From Anaerolineales bacterium (GTDB lineage Bacteria > Chloroflexota > Anaerolineae > Anaerolineales > UBA11579), in the NCBI GenBank assembly GCA_026129305.1, contig JAHCII010000007.1, positions 26,441-90,440 on the forward strand: 64,000 nt of DNA, written 5' to 3'. The notes beneath the pieces are model-generated. The model was given only the letters and a program-made list of their open reading frames with translations, made no database searches and was not told the DNA's origin. Of this stretch, positions 33,655 through 41,255 are shown in pieces (the stretch's first letter is position 1; each line of letters begins with the position of its first letter). Position numbers and translations under genes: made by a program.

Positions 33655-33942
33655 GTGAAGAAAGTTTGGGTAGTGTGCGCCACGGGAATAGCCACGTCCA
33701 CCATGATGCGGCTGAAAGTGGAAAGTTTCCTAAAGGAACAAGGCCTGGAAGCCAATGTTCAGCAGTATCGCGTGACCGAGATCTCTTCTGATCGCATGGA
33801 CGCGGACGTGATCATGGCCACTACAGAAATTCCCAAGGAGTTTCACGAACTGGTGCCGGTGATCAACGGCATTTCCCTCATCACAGGTATTGGGCAAGAA
33901 GAAGCCTTGCAAGAGCTGGCCGACACGTTGAGGAAACCTTAG
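33655..33942 (+). CDS. PTS IIB component, galactitol/SgcB type
   Basis: This 95-residue cytoplasmic IIB has the phospho-acceptor Cys in VWVVCATGIATSTMMRLKVE (near residue 9), the P-loop-like motif of the Gat/Lac IIB families. It takes phosphate from IIA and gives it to the incoming sugar at IIC. It starts with GTG at 33655 behind GAGGAG. It is followed 15 nt later by the IIC gene. Confidence 0.92.
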   Translation: MKKVWVVCATGIATSTMMRLKVESFLKEQGLEANVQQYRVTEISSDRMDADVIMATTEIPKEFHELVPVINGISLITGIGQEEALQELADTLRKP

Positions 33943-33957
33943 TCAACTAGGAGATCT

Positions 33958-35319
33958 GTGATGGAAAGTATTTTTGAAAGCGTAGGCGAGTTTCTTAATG
34001 CGCTTGGCCCCCTGATCGTTTTGCCCGTGGTGATCGCCATCTTGGGCATGGTGCTGGGCCAGAAGTGGGATAGCGCCGTGCGCAGCGGTCTCACCACGGC
34101 CGTGGCCTTCGTCGGCATCTTCCTGACCGTCGGCCTGCTGGGTGAAACCGTCAGCACGATCGGCGCGGCCTTTGCCGAGAACACTGGCACCGGCCTGAGC
34201 GTGATCGACATCGGCTGGCCGGCCGCTTCGGCCCTGGCCTTTGGCACCCCGGTAGGCAACCTGATCATCCCCTTGGGCATTGCGCTCAACCTGGTCTTGC
34301 TGCTGCTCGGCCTGACCCACACCCTGGACATTGACATCTGGAACTTCTGGCACATGGCCTTTGTCGGCGCGCTGGTCAACTATGTGACCGGCAGCTTTGC
34401 GCTGGCCCTGTATGCGGCCGCCTTCAGCCTGGTGGTGGCCCTGTTCCTGGCGGACTGGTCTGCCCCGCTGATCCAGAAGCACTTCAAGATCCCCGGCATC
34501 TCCATCCCCCACCTGCAGTCGGCCAGCTACATGCTCCTGGCGCTGCCGTTTGCCAAGCTGATCAACAAGGTGCCGGCCCTGCGCAAGCTGAACATGGAGC
34601 CGGACACCATCCGCAAGCGGCTGGGCCTGATCGGTGAGCCGATGGTCCTGGGCTTCATCATCGGCGGTCTGCTGGCCATCTTTGCCGGCCAGGGCACCAC
34701 GGACGTGATCCTGACGGCCGTCAACACCGCCGCGGTGATGCTACTGATCCCGCGCATGGTCGGCATCCTGGTGGAGGCCCTCTCCCCGGTGGCCGAGGCT
34801 GCACAGAAGTTCATGTCCAAGCGTTTTGCCGGCCGCAAGTTCTACATCGGTATGGACTCGGCCATCCTGGCGGGCAACCCGACCGTGATCGCCGCCGGCC
34901 TGCTGTTGGTCCCGGTGGAGATCCTGCTGGCGCTGGCCCTGGCTCCGCTGGGCAACCAGACCTTGCCCTTTATCGACCTGGCGGACGGCGTGTTCGTGGC
35001 CGCCATGCTGGCGCCGCTGGTGGCGGGCGACGTCATCCTGACCACCCTGCTAGGCGCCATCGTGATGGGCATTGGCCTGATCTTCACCACCCATCTGGCC
35101 CCGGCGGTCACCAACCTGGTGAACACCGGCGCCACGGCACTGGACATCCCCTCCGGTTTTGCGTCTTACACCGTGATGAGCGATGGGGCCATGCCGGTAG
35201 CTTACGGCCTGTACTACCTTTTCCAAACCCCGGTGGCGGTGGCGATCGTGGTCAGCCTGGCAGTATTGGGCGGCTTATACTGGCTCAAAACCAAGTATCC
35301 TCTTGGCAGCGAAGCCTAG
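33958..35319 (+). CDS. PTS IIC component, galactitol/SgcC type
   Basis: This 453-residue membrane permease of the EIIC-Gat family has about ten to twelve helices and starts FLNALGPLIVLPVVIAILGMVLGQKWDSAVRSGLTTAVAFVGI. Other family features are SVIDIGWPAASALAFGTPVGNLIIP, GMDSAILAGNPTVIAAGLLLVPVEI and a C-terminal SDGAMPVAYGLYYLFQTP. Family members transport galactitol, arabitol or unknown pentitols. The substrate is not predictable. A very stable hairpin follows the gene. Confidence 0.93.
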   Translation: MMESIFESVGEFLNALGPLIVLPVVIAILGMVLGQKWDSAVRSGLTTAVAFVGIFLTVGLLGETVSTIGAAFAENTGTGLSVIDIGWPAASALAFGTPVGNLIIPLGIALNLVLLLLGLTHTLDIDIWNFWHMAFVGALVNYVTGSFALALYAAAFSLVVALFLADWSAPLIQKHFKIPGISIPHLQSASYMLLALPFAKLINKVPALRKLNMEPDTIRKRLGLIGEPMVLGFIIGGLLAIFAGQGTTDVILTAVNTAAVMLLIPRMVGILVEALSPVAEAAQKFMSKRFAGRKFYIGMDSAILAGNPTVIAAGLLLVPVEILLALALAPLGNQTLPFIDLADGVFVAAMLAPLVAGDVILTTLLGAIVMGIGLIFTTHLAPAVTNLVNTGATALDIPSGFASYTVMSDGAMPVAYGLYYLFQTPVAVAIVVSLAVLGGLYWLKTKYPLGSEA

Positions 35320-35355
35320 TACGGCAGTTCATTTCGTTGTTACGCAGTAGGTAAT

Positions 35356-35393
35356 GAACGAGGGTGAGCTGCAGAAGCAGTTCACCCTCGTTC
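35356..35393 (+). other. Very stable intercistronic hairpin
   Basis: GAACGAGGGTGA (35356-35367) and TCACCCTCGTTC (35382-35393) pair perfectly, and the interior CTGC-AGAA-GCAG closes the stem with one G-T pair. No T run follows, so it is more likely an mRNA stability or processing element than a terminator. It separates the IIB-IIC part from the enzyme part of the operon. Confidence 0.7.
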
Positions 35394-35430
35394 CCATCTT
35401 GAGGGAGTTGCGGAGGTAGACAAGGATAGT

Positions 35431-36243
35431 ATGAGCAATTGGATTGAAAGCCTATTCGGCACCCAAAAGCCGGTGATCGCCATGGTGCACATGCCGGCGC
35501 TGCCCGGCGACCCAGGCTATGACGCCAAGCAGGGCATGCAATACGTGGTGGACCACACCCGCGCCGACCTGCTGGCCCTGCAGGAGGGCGGCGTGGATAC
35601 GGTCATGTTCTCCAACGAGTCCAGCCTGCCCTACCTGACCGAGGTCGAGCCGGTGACTGTGGGCAGCATGGCGCGCGTGATCGGCGAGCTGATGCCCGAG
35701 ATCCGCATTCCCTTTGGGGTCAACGTGCTCTGGGACCCCTATCGCTCTCTGGACCTGGCGATGGCCACCGGCGCCTCCTTTGTGCGCGAGATCTTCACCG
35801 GCGTATACGCCAGCGATTTTGGCCTGTGGAACACCAATTGCGGCAAGGTGGTCCGCCACCAGCACGCCATCGGCGCCCAAAACGTGAAGCTGCTCTTCAA
35901 CATCGTGCCGGAAGCCGCTTCCTACCTGGGGGACCGCAGCCTGGCCGATATTGCCCGCTCCACGGTGTTCAACGCTCACCCGGACGCCTTGTGCGTCTCC
36001 GGCCTGACGGCGGGCAAGGAAACCTCCGCCCAGGCGCTGCACGAAGTGCAGGAAGCCGTGGGCGACACGCCGGTGTTCGCCAATACCGGCGTGCGCCTGA
36101 GCAACCTGGAGCAGCAACTGACCGCGGCCGATGGCGTGGTGGTAGGCACCAGCTTCAAGAAGGACGGCTACATTTGGAACCCGGTGGATGGCGAGCGCGT
36201 GAAGGAATTCATGGCCAGAGTTCGGGAAATCCGCGGTCAATAA
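35431..36243 (+). CDS. sgcQ: BtpA/SgcQ-family TIM-barrel protein
   Basis: This 270-residue protein of PF03437 begins KPVIAMVHMPALPGDPGYD and has FGVNVLWDPYRSLDLAMATGASFVREIFTGVYASDFGLW and ending motifs FANTGVRLSNLEQQLTAADGVVVGTSFKKDG. The name BtpA comes from cyanobacterial photosystem I biogenesis, but most bacterial members sit in sugar operons like E. coli sgc. The fold and the phosphate-binding end (VVGTSFK) suggest an enzyme on a sugar phosphate. The reaction is unknown. Confidence 0.9.
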   Translation: MSNWIESLFGTQKPVIAMVHMPALPGDPGYDAKQGMQYVVDHTRADLLALQEGGVDTVMFSNESSLPYLTEVEPVTVGSMARVIGELMPEIRIPFGVNVLWDPYRSLDLAMATGASFVREIFTGVYASDFGLWNTNCGKVVRHQHAIGAQNVKLLFNIVPEAASYLGDRSLADIARSTVFNAHPDALCVSGLTAGKETSAQALHEVQEAVGDTPVFANTGVRLSNLEQQLTAADGVVVGTSFKKDGYIWNPVDGERVKEFMARVREIRGQ

Positions 36244-36244
36244 C

Positions 36245-36904
36245 ATGCCCGCCTTCGAGATCGCGCCTTCGCTCGTCTCGGCTCCGCTGCTGAGCCTGAG
36301 CGACAGCCTGGCCCAGCTGCGCTCGGCCGGGGTGCAGAAGCTGCATATTGACATTGAAGACGGGCACTTTGTGCCCGTCATGAATCTGGGGACGCGCTTC
36401 ATTGAAGAGCTGCGCGGCTCCGGATTCTTTCTGGATGTGCACCTGATGGCCTCTAACCCCGAGGAGATCATCCCCCTGGCGGCGCGCCTGGGGGCAGACG
36501 CCATCAGCGTGCATCTGGAAGCCAGCTTGTACCCGCGCCGGCACTTGACCGCCATCCGCAGCCTGGGTCTGCAAGCTGGGCTGGCGGTCAACCCCAAGAC
36601 GCCCCTGCCAGACCTGGACTACTTGGCGGATCGCCTGGACAGCCTGCTGGTCCTGACCACTGAGCCGGAAGACCCGCACAGCCCCTTCATCCCGGCGACA
36701 TTGAACAAGATCAGGCAAGCGCGCCAATGGGCTGCGCAGGCAGCGCCCGGCCTGCCGATCACCGCCGACGGCGGAGTGAGCGCGGAGAATCTGAGCGATG
36801 TGCTGGCCGCCGGGGCCAGCGGCGTCGTGGTGGGCCGCGCCCTGTTTGCCGGGGCAGACCTCCAAAGAAGCATCGAGCAGTTGAGAAAGGCGGCCGGATC
36901 GTGA
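36245..36904 (+). CDS. Ribulose-phosphate 3-epimerase family protein (SgcE/AlsE-like)
   Basis: This 219-residue TIM barrel has the epimerase residues HIDIEDGHFVPVMNLG (metal His and Asp), DVHLMASNP, HLEA and ITADGGVSAENLSDVLAAGASGVVVGRALF (phosphate site). Housekeeping Rpe normally shows DxMDGxFVPN, and the ED and VMN variations here point to a special substrate, as in SgcE or allulose-6-phosphate epimerase. It starts one base after the SgcQ-like gene, so the two products probably act in sequence. Confidence 0.9.
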   Translation: MPAFEIAPSLVSAPLLSLSDSLAQLRSAGVQKLHIDIEDGHFVPVMNLGTRFIEELRGSGFFLDVHLMASNPEEIIPLAARLGADAISVHLEASLYPRRHLTAIRSLGLQAGLAVNPKTPLPDLDYLADRLDSLLVLTTEPEDPHSPFIPATLNKIRQARQWAAQAAPGLPITADGGVSAENLSDVLAAGASGVVVGRALFAGADLQRSIEQLRKAAGS

Positions 36905-37374
36905 GCGCATTCAATCTATTGGCGCCTGCCTCGGTACATTTGGGCCTGCAGGCCCACAGCGCCGAAGAGGTGATCCGCCTGCTGGGCGGGGAATTGCGCT
37001 CCCACGGGAAGGTCAAAGCCGATTTTGTGGAAGCCACCCTGGCACGCGAGGCGACCAACCCCACTGGCCTGGTGCTGGGCGGGCGATACAATGCCGCCCT
37101 GCCGCATGTGGACCTGGAATACGTCAACCAATCAGCCATCGCGCTGGCCGTGTTGAAGGACCCGGTCACTTTCCACAGCATGGTGGACCAGGCAGAGGAA
37201 GTGCCGGTGCAGCTGGTGATCATGCTGGCCCTGGTGGACCCCAAAGCGCAGATCAATGCCCTCGGCCAAATTGCCGAAGTGCTGCAGAACCCCGAAATTG
37301 TCGAAAAGCTGGTCCACGCCACGACAAGCAAAGAGATCTTTCTGATCCTGGGCCAGATCGAAGGCGGTCAATAG
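36901..37374 (+). CDS. PTS IIA component, fructose/mannitol-like (SgcA type)
   Basis: This 157-residue PTS_EIIA_2 protein has the phospho-acceptor His in NAALPHVDLEYV (near residue 66) and LVIMLALVDPKAQINALGQIAEVLQNPEIVEKL, typical of the family. It accepts phosphate from HPr. The start is a GTG at 36901 overlapping the epimerase stop (GTGA). With IIB and IIC it completes the transporter. Confidence 0.9.
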   Translation: MSAFNLLAPASVHLGLQAHSAEEVIRLLGGELRSHGKVKADFVEATLAREATNPTGLVLGGRYNAALPHVDLEYVNQSAIALAVLKDPVTFHSMVDQAEEVPVQLVIMLALVDPKAQINALGQIAEVLQNPEIVEKLVHATTSKEIFLILGQIEGGQ

Positions 37375-37375
37375 C

Positions 37376-37750
37376 ATGGACGAGTGGTTCCAAAGCCTGA
37401 CCGGCGCCTGGGGCTGGCCCCTGCTGGACTGGTATCTGGCCAACAGCTGGGTGAATTTGCCGCTGATCGGTTATGGCATCTTCCTGCTCTTGGCCTGGCG
37501 CAACTATGACCTGATCGAGCAGCGTCTGGTGGACAGCTGGCTGGCCCAGGCCGGCGGGAAGAAGGGCAAAGCCCAACTGCCGCTCCATCCCGAAACGGAT
37601 TGGGACGCCGCCGTGGCTGGCCTGAGCTATCCCTTTCTGGCGCAGCGCGGCTACTTGTGGCTGCACAAAAACACCGCTGAGAACGCGGCCAAGATCATCA
37701 ACCTGCACCGCGTGCGCACCCGGGCCGAATGGCGCCTGGAGCGCAACTAG
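37376..37750 (+). CDS. Single-helix membrane protein of unknown function
   Basis: This 124-residue protein has one clear membrane helix (about 24-42, SWVNLPLIGYGIFLLLAW) and a charged C-terminal part with HPETDWDAAVAGLSYPFLAQRGYLWLHKN. It begins one base after the IIA stop and so belongs to the PTS operon, but no family was recognised. It could be an accessory membrane component or unrelated. Confidence 0.6.
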   Translation: MDEWFQSLTGAWGWPLLDWYLANSWVNLPLIGYGIFLLLAWRNYDLIEQRLVDSWLAQAGGKKGKAQLPLHPETDWDAAVAGLSYPFLAQRGYLWLHKNTAENAAKIINLHRVRTRAEWRLERN

Positions 37751-37793
37751 CCAATTGCCTGCACCGAATTGAATCGCGTATAAGATAAGCGGC

Positions 37794-38801
37794 ATGGCCG
37801 CTGTCAAGATCTACCGCTGGGGTTTCGTAGGCGCCGGCGGCATGGCGCAAGCCCTGGCCGCCGATCTGGAGTTTGCGCCGCGCTGTGAAGTGGGCGGCGT
37901 CTACTCACGTACCCCGCAAACGGCGCAGGCTTTGGCCGGCCGCTTTGGCGGCCGGGTTTACGCCTCTCTGGAGGGCATGCTGGCCGATACGGCGATTGAT
38001 CTGATCTACATCGCCTCCCCCAACCAACTGCATTACCAGCAAGCGGCCGCGGCGCTGCAAGCGGGCAAGCCAGTGCTGTGCGAAAAGCCCTTTACTTTGA
38101 ATGCCGCGCAGTTGGAACGCCTGATCGGCCTGGCGCGCAGCCAGGGGCTGTTCTTAATGGAGGCCATGTGGACCCGCTGGCTGCCGCTGCAGGCGCGCCT
38201 GCGCCAGCTGCTAGGCCAGGGCGCCATCGGCCAGCCATTGCAACTGGAGGCCGGCTTCCATTCCCGGCCGCCGGCGGCAGCTGACAACCGTTTTTACAAT
38301 CCCAGCCTGGGCGGCGGCGCCTTGTTGGACCTGGGTGTCTACCCGCTCTCACTAGCCAGCCAGATCTTCGGCCGCCCAGCCAAAATCACCTCGACTGTGC
38401 AGCTGGCCCCCACGGGTGTGGACGAAAGCTTCGCCGCCCAGTTCAGCTACCAAAACGGGGCCAGCGCGCAGCTCTCGGCCGGGTTTGATGGCGTGCGGCG
38501 CCAGGACATTGTGCTGCGGGGCAGCGAGGGTAGCCTGCAGATCGCCCTGGACCAGGGCGGCTGGAAGCAGCGCCAACTGACCCTGACACGCGGCGGCCGA
38601 AGCGAGGTCTTCGACGCACCCTATCTGGGCAGCGGCTACAGCTACCAGGCGGACGAGGTGGTGCGCGGCCTGGAGGCCGGGCGAACCGAGAGCGAGACCA
38701 TGCCGCTGGCCGAGTCGCTGGCAATCCTGCAGACGATGGATGCGCTGCGCGCCGAGTGGGGCTTGCATTACCCGGGCGAAGACGAGCTCCAAATGTTGTA
38801 G
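37794..38801 (+). CDS. Gfo/Idh/MocA-family oxidoreductase
   Basis: This 335-residue NAD(P)-dependent sugar dehydrogenase-like protein has the Rossmann motif GFVGAGGMAQALAADL, then YIASPNQLHYQQAAAALQAGKPVLCEKPFTLN with the EKP signature, and EAMWTRWLPL. It resembles dihydrodiol/D-xylose dehydrogenases. TAAGAT (37781-37786) is 7 nt before the ATG, with no ribosome site, so it probably has its own leaderless transcript. Its position right after the PTS operon suggests sugar oxidation, but this is inference. Confidence 0.92.
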   Translation: MAAVKIYRWGFVGAGGMAQALAADLEFAPRCEVGGVYSRTPQTAQALAGRFGGRVYASLEGMLADTAIDLIYIASPNQLHYQQAAAALQAGKPVLCEKPFTLNAAQLERLIGLARSQGLFLMEAMWTRWLPLQARLRQLLGQGAIGQPLQLEAGFHSRPPAAADNRFYNPSLGGGALLDLGVYPLSLASQIFGRPAKITSTVQLAPTGVDESFAAQFSYQNGASAQLSAGFDGVRRQDIVLRGSEGSLQIALDQGGWKQRQLTLTRGGRSEVFDAPYLGSGYSYQADEVVRGLEAGRTESETMPLAESLAILQTMDALRAEWGLHYPGEDELQML

Positions 38802-38810
38802 ACTAGCCCC

Positions 38811-39488
38811 ATGACCGAGACCACCCTGCGCTTCGAAGCCACGCCGCAGCAAGGCGGAGTTTCCGCCCTGCTGCGGGTGCCAGACCGGGCTGGCGCCCTA
38901 TTGGTGCTGGCCCACGGAGCGGGCACTGACATGCGCCATCGTTCGCTGGAGATGCTGAGTGAGCAACTCGCGGAACACGGCATCGCCAGCTTCCGCTACA
39001 ACTTCCCTTACAAAGAACGCGGCCGCGGCGGCCCCAACCCCAAAGCCGTGCTGACGGCTACGGTCCGGGCGGCCGTCGCCGCGGCGGCGCAGGCCGCGCC
39101 GGGGCTGCCGCTGTTCGCCGGCGGGCGCTCGATGGGCGGGCGCATGACCTCGCTGGCGGCCAGCGAGGCGTCGCTACCCGGGGTGAAGGGCCTGGTGTTC
39201 TTCGGCTTCCCGCTGCACCCGGCGGGCAAGCCAGGGACCGAGCGCGGCGAGCACCTGGCCGCGGTTGGCGTACCGCTGCTCTTTCTGCAAGGCCCGCGCG
39301 ACACGCTGGCCCTGCCGGATCTGCTGGAGCCGGTCGCGACGGCCCTGGGCCACCAGGCTACGCTGCACATGCTGGCCGGGGCTGACCATAGCTACAAAGT
39401 GCTCAAGAGCTCCGGGCGCACAGAAGCCGAAGTGTACGCCGAAGCCGCCGCGGTGGCTGCGGCCTGGATGGCGAAACACGCCAAATAA
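38811..39488 (+). CDS. Alpha/beta hydrolase, KANL3/TEX30 type
   Basis: This 225-residue hydrolase has LLVLAHGAGTDMRH (oxyanion-hole region), the nucleophile elbow GGRSMGGRM, a probable catalytic Asp in LQGPRDTLA and the catalytic His in GADHSYKVLK. This pattern fits the KANL3/TEX30 dienelactone-hydrolase-like family. The substrate is unknown. TAGACT (38799-38804) lies 6 nt before the ATG, so it may be leaderless, with the promoter inside the end of the preceding gene. Confidence 0.88.
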   Translation: MTETTLRFEATPQQGGVSALLRVPDRAGALLVLAHGAGTDMRHRSLEMLSEQLAEHGIASFRYNFPYKERGRGGPNPKAVLTATVRAAVAAAAQAAPGLPLFAGGRSMGGRMTSLAASEASLPGVKGLVFFGFPLHPAGKPGTERGEHLAAVGVPLLFLQGPRDTLALPDLLEPVATALGHQATLHMLAGADHSYKVLKSSGRTEAEVYAEAAAVAAAWMAKHAK

Positions 39489-39518
39489 AAAACGGCAGCC
39501 TTTCGGCTGCCGTTTTTT
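39487..39518. terminator. Bidirectional terminator between hydrolase and glnA
   Basis: AAAAAACGGCAGCC and GGCTGCCGTTTTTT form a perfect 14-bp stem with a TTTC loop. It lies between convergent genes and can end both transcripts. Confidence 0.95.
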
Positions 39519-39533
39519 ATTGTCTAGCGAGCT

Positions 39534-40967
39534 TTAGATACCCGAGTACAGATGGAATTCGTAGGGCGTGGGGCGCAGTGCCACTTCCTGCACCTCGGCC
39601 TTCTTGAGGTCGGTCCAGGCATTCAGCACGTCTTCGGTGAAGACGTCACCGACCAGCAGATAGTCATGGTCTTTCTCCAGGGCGGCGATGCTTTCGCCCA
39701 GGCTGCCGGGGACGCTCTTGATCTGCGACTTCTCCGAACCGGTCAGGTCCCAGATGTTCTTGTCCAGCGGGCCGAAGCCGGCCTTGCGCGGGTCAATGCG
39801 GCGTTTAATGCCGTCCAGACCCGCCATCAGCATGGCGGGGAAGGCAAAGTAGGGGTTGGCCATCGGGTCCGGGGCGCGGAATTCAATGCGCTTGGACTTG
39901 GCGTGGCCCTTGCCGCTAAAGTACATCGGGATGCGGATGATGGCGCTGCGGTTGCGCTTGGAGAAGGCCACGTTGACCGGGGCCTCATAGTGCGGCACCA
40001 GGCGGCGGTAGGAGTTGGTGGTGGGGGCGCAGAAGGCCAGTAGGCTGTCGATATGGGTCAGGATGCCGCCGATATAGTACATGGCCAGGTCGGACAGCTC
40101 AGCGTATGAAGCGCTGGCATAAAACAGGTTGGTGTTGCCCTTCCACAAGCTGTTGTGCACGTGCATGCCCGAGCCGTTGTCGCCAAACAGCGGCTTGGGC
40201 ATGAAATTGGCGGTCAGGCCGTGGCGGCGGGCCGTGTTGCGCACCACGTACTTGTACTTGACCACTTTGTCAGCCATGCTGACCAGGCTGTCAAAACGCA
40301 TGTCAATTTCGCATTGGCCGGCCGAGGCCACTTCGTGGTGGTGCATTTCGACATCAATGCCCCAGTCGCGCAGCAGCAAGCTCATCTCGCTGCGCACGTC
40401 TTGCAGGGTGTCAAAAGGCGGCAGGGGGAAATAACCACTCTTGGGCGCGATGCGGTAGCCCAGGTTTTCGCCGGGCTGCTCGCCGGTGTTCCAGCCGCCT
40501 TCAGGGCTGTCCAGCTTGAAGCCCATGTTGTGCGGGTCGGTGGTGTAGGAGGAATGCGAAAAGAGGAAGAATTCCGCTTCCGGTCCCCAATAGCTGGTAT
40601 CGGCCACGCCGCTCTTCTTCAAATAGGCTTCGGCCTTCTCGGCGATGAAGCGCGGGTCACGGCTGTAACGCACACCGCGCTCCGGGTCGTGCACGGTGCA
40701 CACGAAGCTGAGCGTGGGGATGGAGAGGAAGGGGTCCACATGGGCGCTGTCCGGCTCCAGGCGCAGCAACAGGTCTGAGTCGTAAATGTTCTGGAAGCCC
40801 TTGATGCTGGAGCCGTCAAAGCCCATGCCATCTTCCAGCACCGAATCCAGCTCGCCGACCGGCACGCTGGCGTGCTGCCAGACGCCGAGGGTGTCTGCGA
40901 AGCGCAGATCGATCATTTCAATTTTGTGGTCCTTGACCAGCTTGGAGATTTTTGCAGGTATTGCCAT
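39534..40967 (-). CDS. glnA: Glutamine synthetase type I
   Basis: This 477-residue GSI makes glutamine from glutamate, ammonia and ATP. Motifs: DGSSIKGF (near 48-55), the metal ligands EAEFFLF and ASAGQCEIDMRF, the ATP site HVHNSLW and KRNRSAIIRIP, and the ending YEFHLYSGI. The adenylylation loop, usually KNLYDLPPEE, reads KNIWDLTGSE, with Trp406 replacing the modified Tyr, so GlnE control is not possible at this site. ATG at 40967 is preceded by AAGGAG. The leader contains a terminator and two six-base-loop hairpins and the next upstream gene is a GAF-ANTAR protein, implying antitermination control. Confidence 0.97.
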   Translation of the reverse strand: MAIPAKISKLVKDHKIEMIDLRFADTLGVWQHASVPVGELDSVLEDGMGFDGSSIKGFQNIYDSDLLLRLEPDSAHVDPFLSIPTLSFVCTVHDPERGVRYSRDPRFIAEKAEAYLKKSGVADTSYWGPEAEFFLFSHSSYTTDPHNMGFKLDSPEGGWNTGEQPGENLGYRIAPKSGYFPLPPFDTLQDVRSEMSLLLRDWGIDVEMHHHEVASAGQCEIDMRFDSLVSMADKVVKYKYVVRNTARRHGLTANFMPKPLFGDNGSGMHVHNSLWKGNTNLFYASASYAELSDLAMYYIGGILTHIDSLLAFCAPTTNSYRRLVPHYEAPVNVAFSKRNRSAIIRIPMYFSGKGHAKSKRIEFRAPDPMANPYFAFPAMLMAGLDGIKRRIDPRKAGFGPLDKNIWDLTGSEKSQIKSVPGSLGESIAALEKDHDYLLVGDVFTEDVLNAWTDLKKAEVQEVALRPTPYEFHLYSGI

Positions 40968-40991
40968 TTTCACTCCTTGATAGTTTGCAAC

Positions 40992-41031
40992 AAAAAAGTC
41001 TCCCGAGAGGCCAAAGGACCGCTCGGGAGAC
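40992..41031 (-). terminator. Attenuator terminator in the glnA leader
   Basis: On the minus strand GTCTCCCGAG (41031-41022) pairs with CTCGGGAGAC (41007-40998) over a 14-nt loop and is followed by six T. It ends 25 nt before the glnA start codon and no gene stops near it, so it must act on glnA itself. Confidence 0.92.
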
Positions 41032-41080
41032 TCCGTTGTCTTCCTGAATTTGCGTGGTCAACGCGCCATTGCGTTGCCCA
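41025..41080 (-). promoter_or_regulatory. Probable dual-hexaloop ANTAR-binding RNA element of glnA
   Basis: Hairpin 1 (41076-41059) is CAACGC-AATGGC-GCGTTG, extended by TGG/CCA with one mismatch. Hairpin 2 (41044-41025) is GGAAGAC-AACGGA-GTCTCCC with one A-C mismatch. Both loops have six bases with A at position 1 and G at 4, as known for ANTAR targets, and a 14-nt linker separates them. The 3' arm of hairpin 2 is the 5' arm of the terminator, so hairpin 2 and terminator exclude each other. Confidence 0.85.
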
Positions 41081-41089
41081 CAAGGCGAC

Positions 41090-41119
41090 ATGTTACGGCA
41101 AAAGGGAGGTGCTTGTCAA
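41090..41119 (-). promoter_or_regulatory. Putative glnA promoter
   Basis: On the minus strand TTGACA (41119-41114), an 18-nt spacer and TAACAT (41095-41090) place the transcript start near 41083, immediately before the first regulatory hairpin. Confidence 0.65.
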
Positions 41120-41174
41120 TAGGGAGTTTAGGAACCAGCTTTAGTAGACTTGCGTTTTATGGCATTCCAGAAGA

Positions 41175-41255
41175 TATGCCTGCGTGGATTCTTCGCTACC
41201 CAGGTTCGGCGCCCCGGTGTGAGCTTGTTAATCCGCTCAGAATGACGCAAGGGAG
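41175..41255. repeat. Degenerate copy of the dispersed intergenic repeat
   Basis: Read on the minus strand, GTCATTCTGAGCGGAT (about 41253-41238) and AGCGAAGAATCC (about 41200-41187) match the two halves of the core seen at 30891-31127, separated by an inner sequence containing GGGGCGCC. It fills the gap between the GAF-ANTAR stop and the glnA promoter. No gene is seen in it. Confidence 0.55.

Noticed and set aside
35356..35393. Terminator of the IIC gene
   Set aside because: There is no T run after the stem, and the operon continues with functionally linked genes.
40967..41083. T-box or glutamine riboswitch in the glnA leader
   Set aside because: No T-box sequence or specifier loop and no glnA/downstream-peptide consensus was found. 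The two six-base loops fit ANTAR better.
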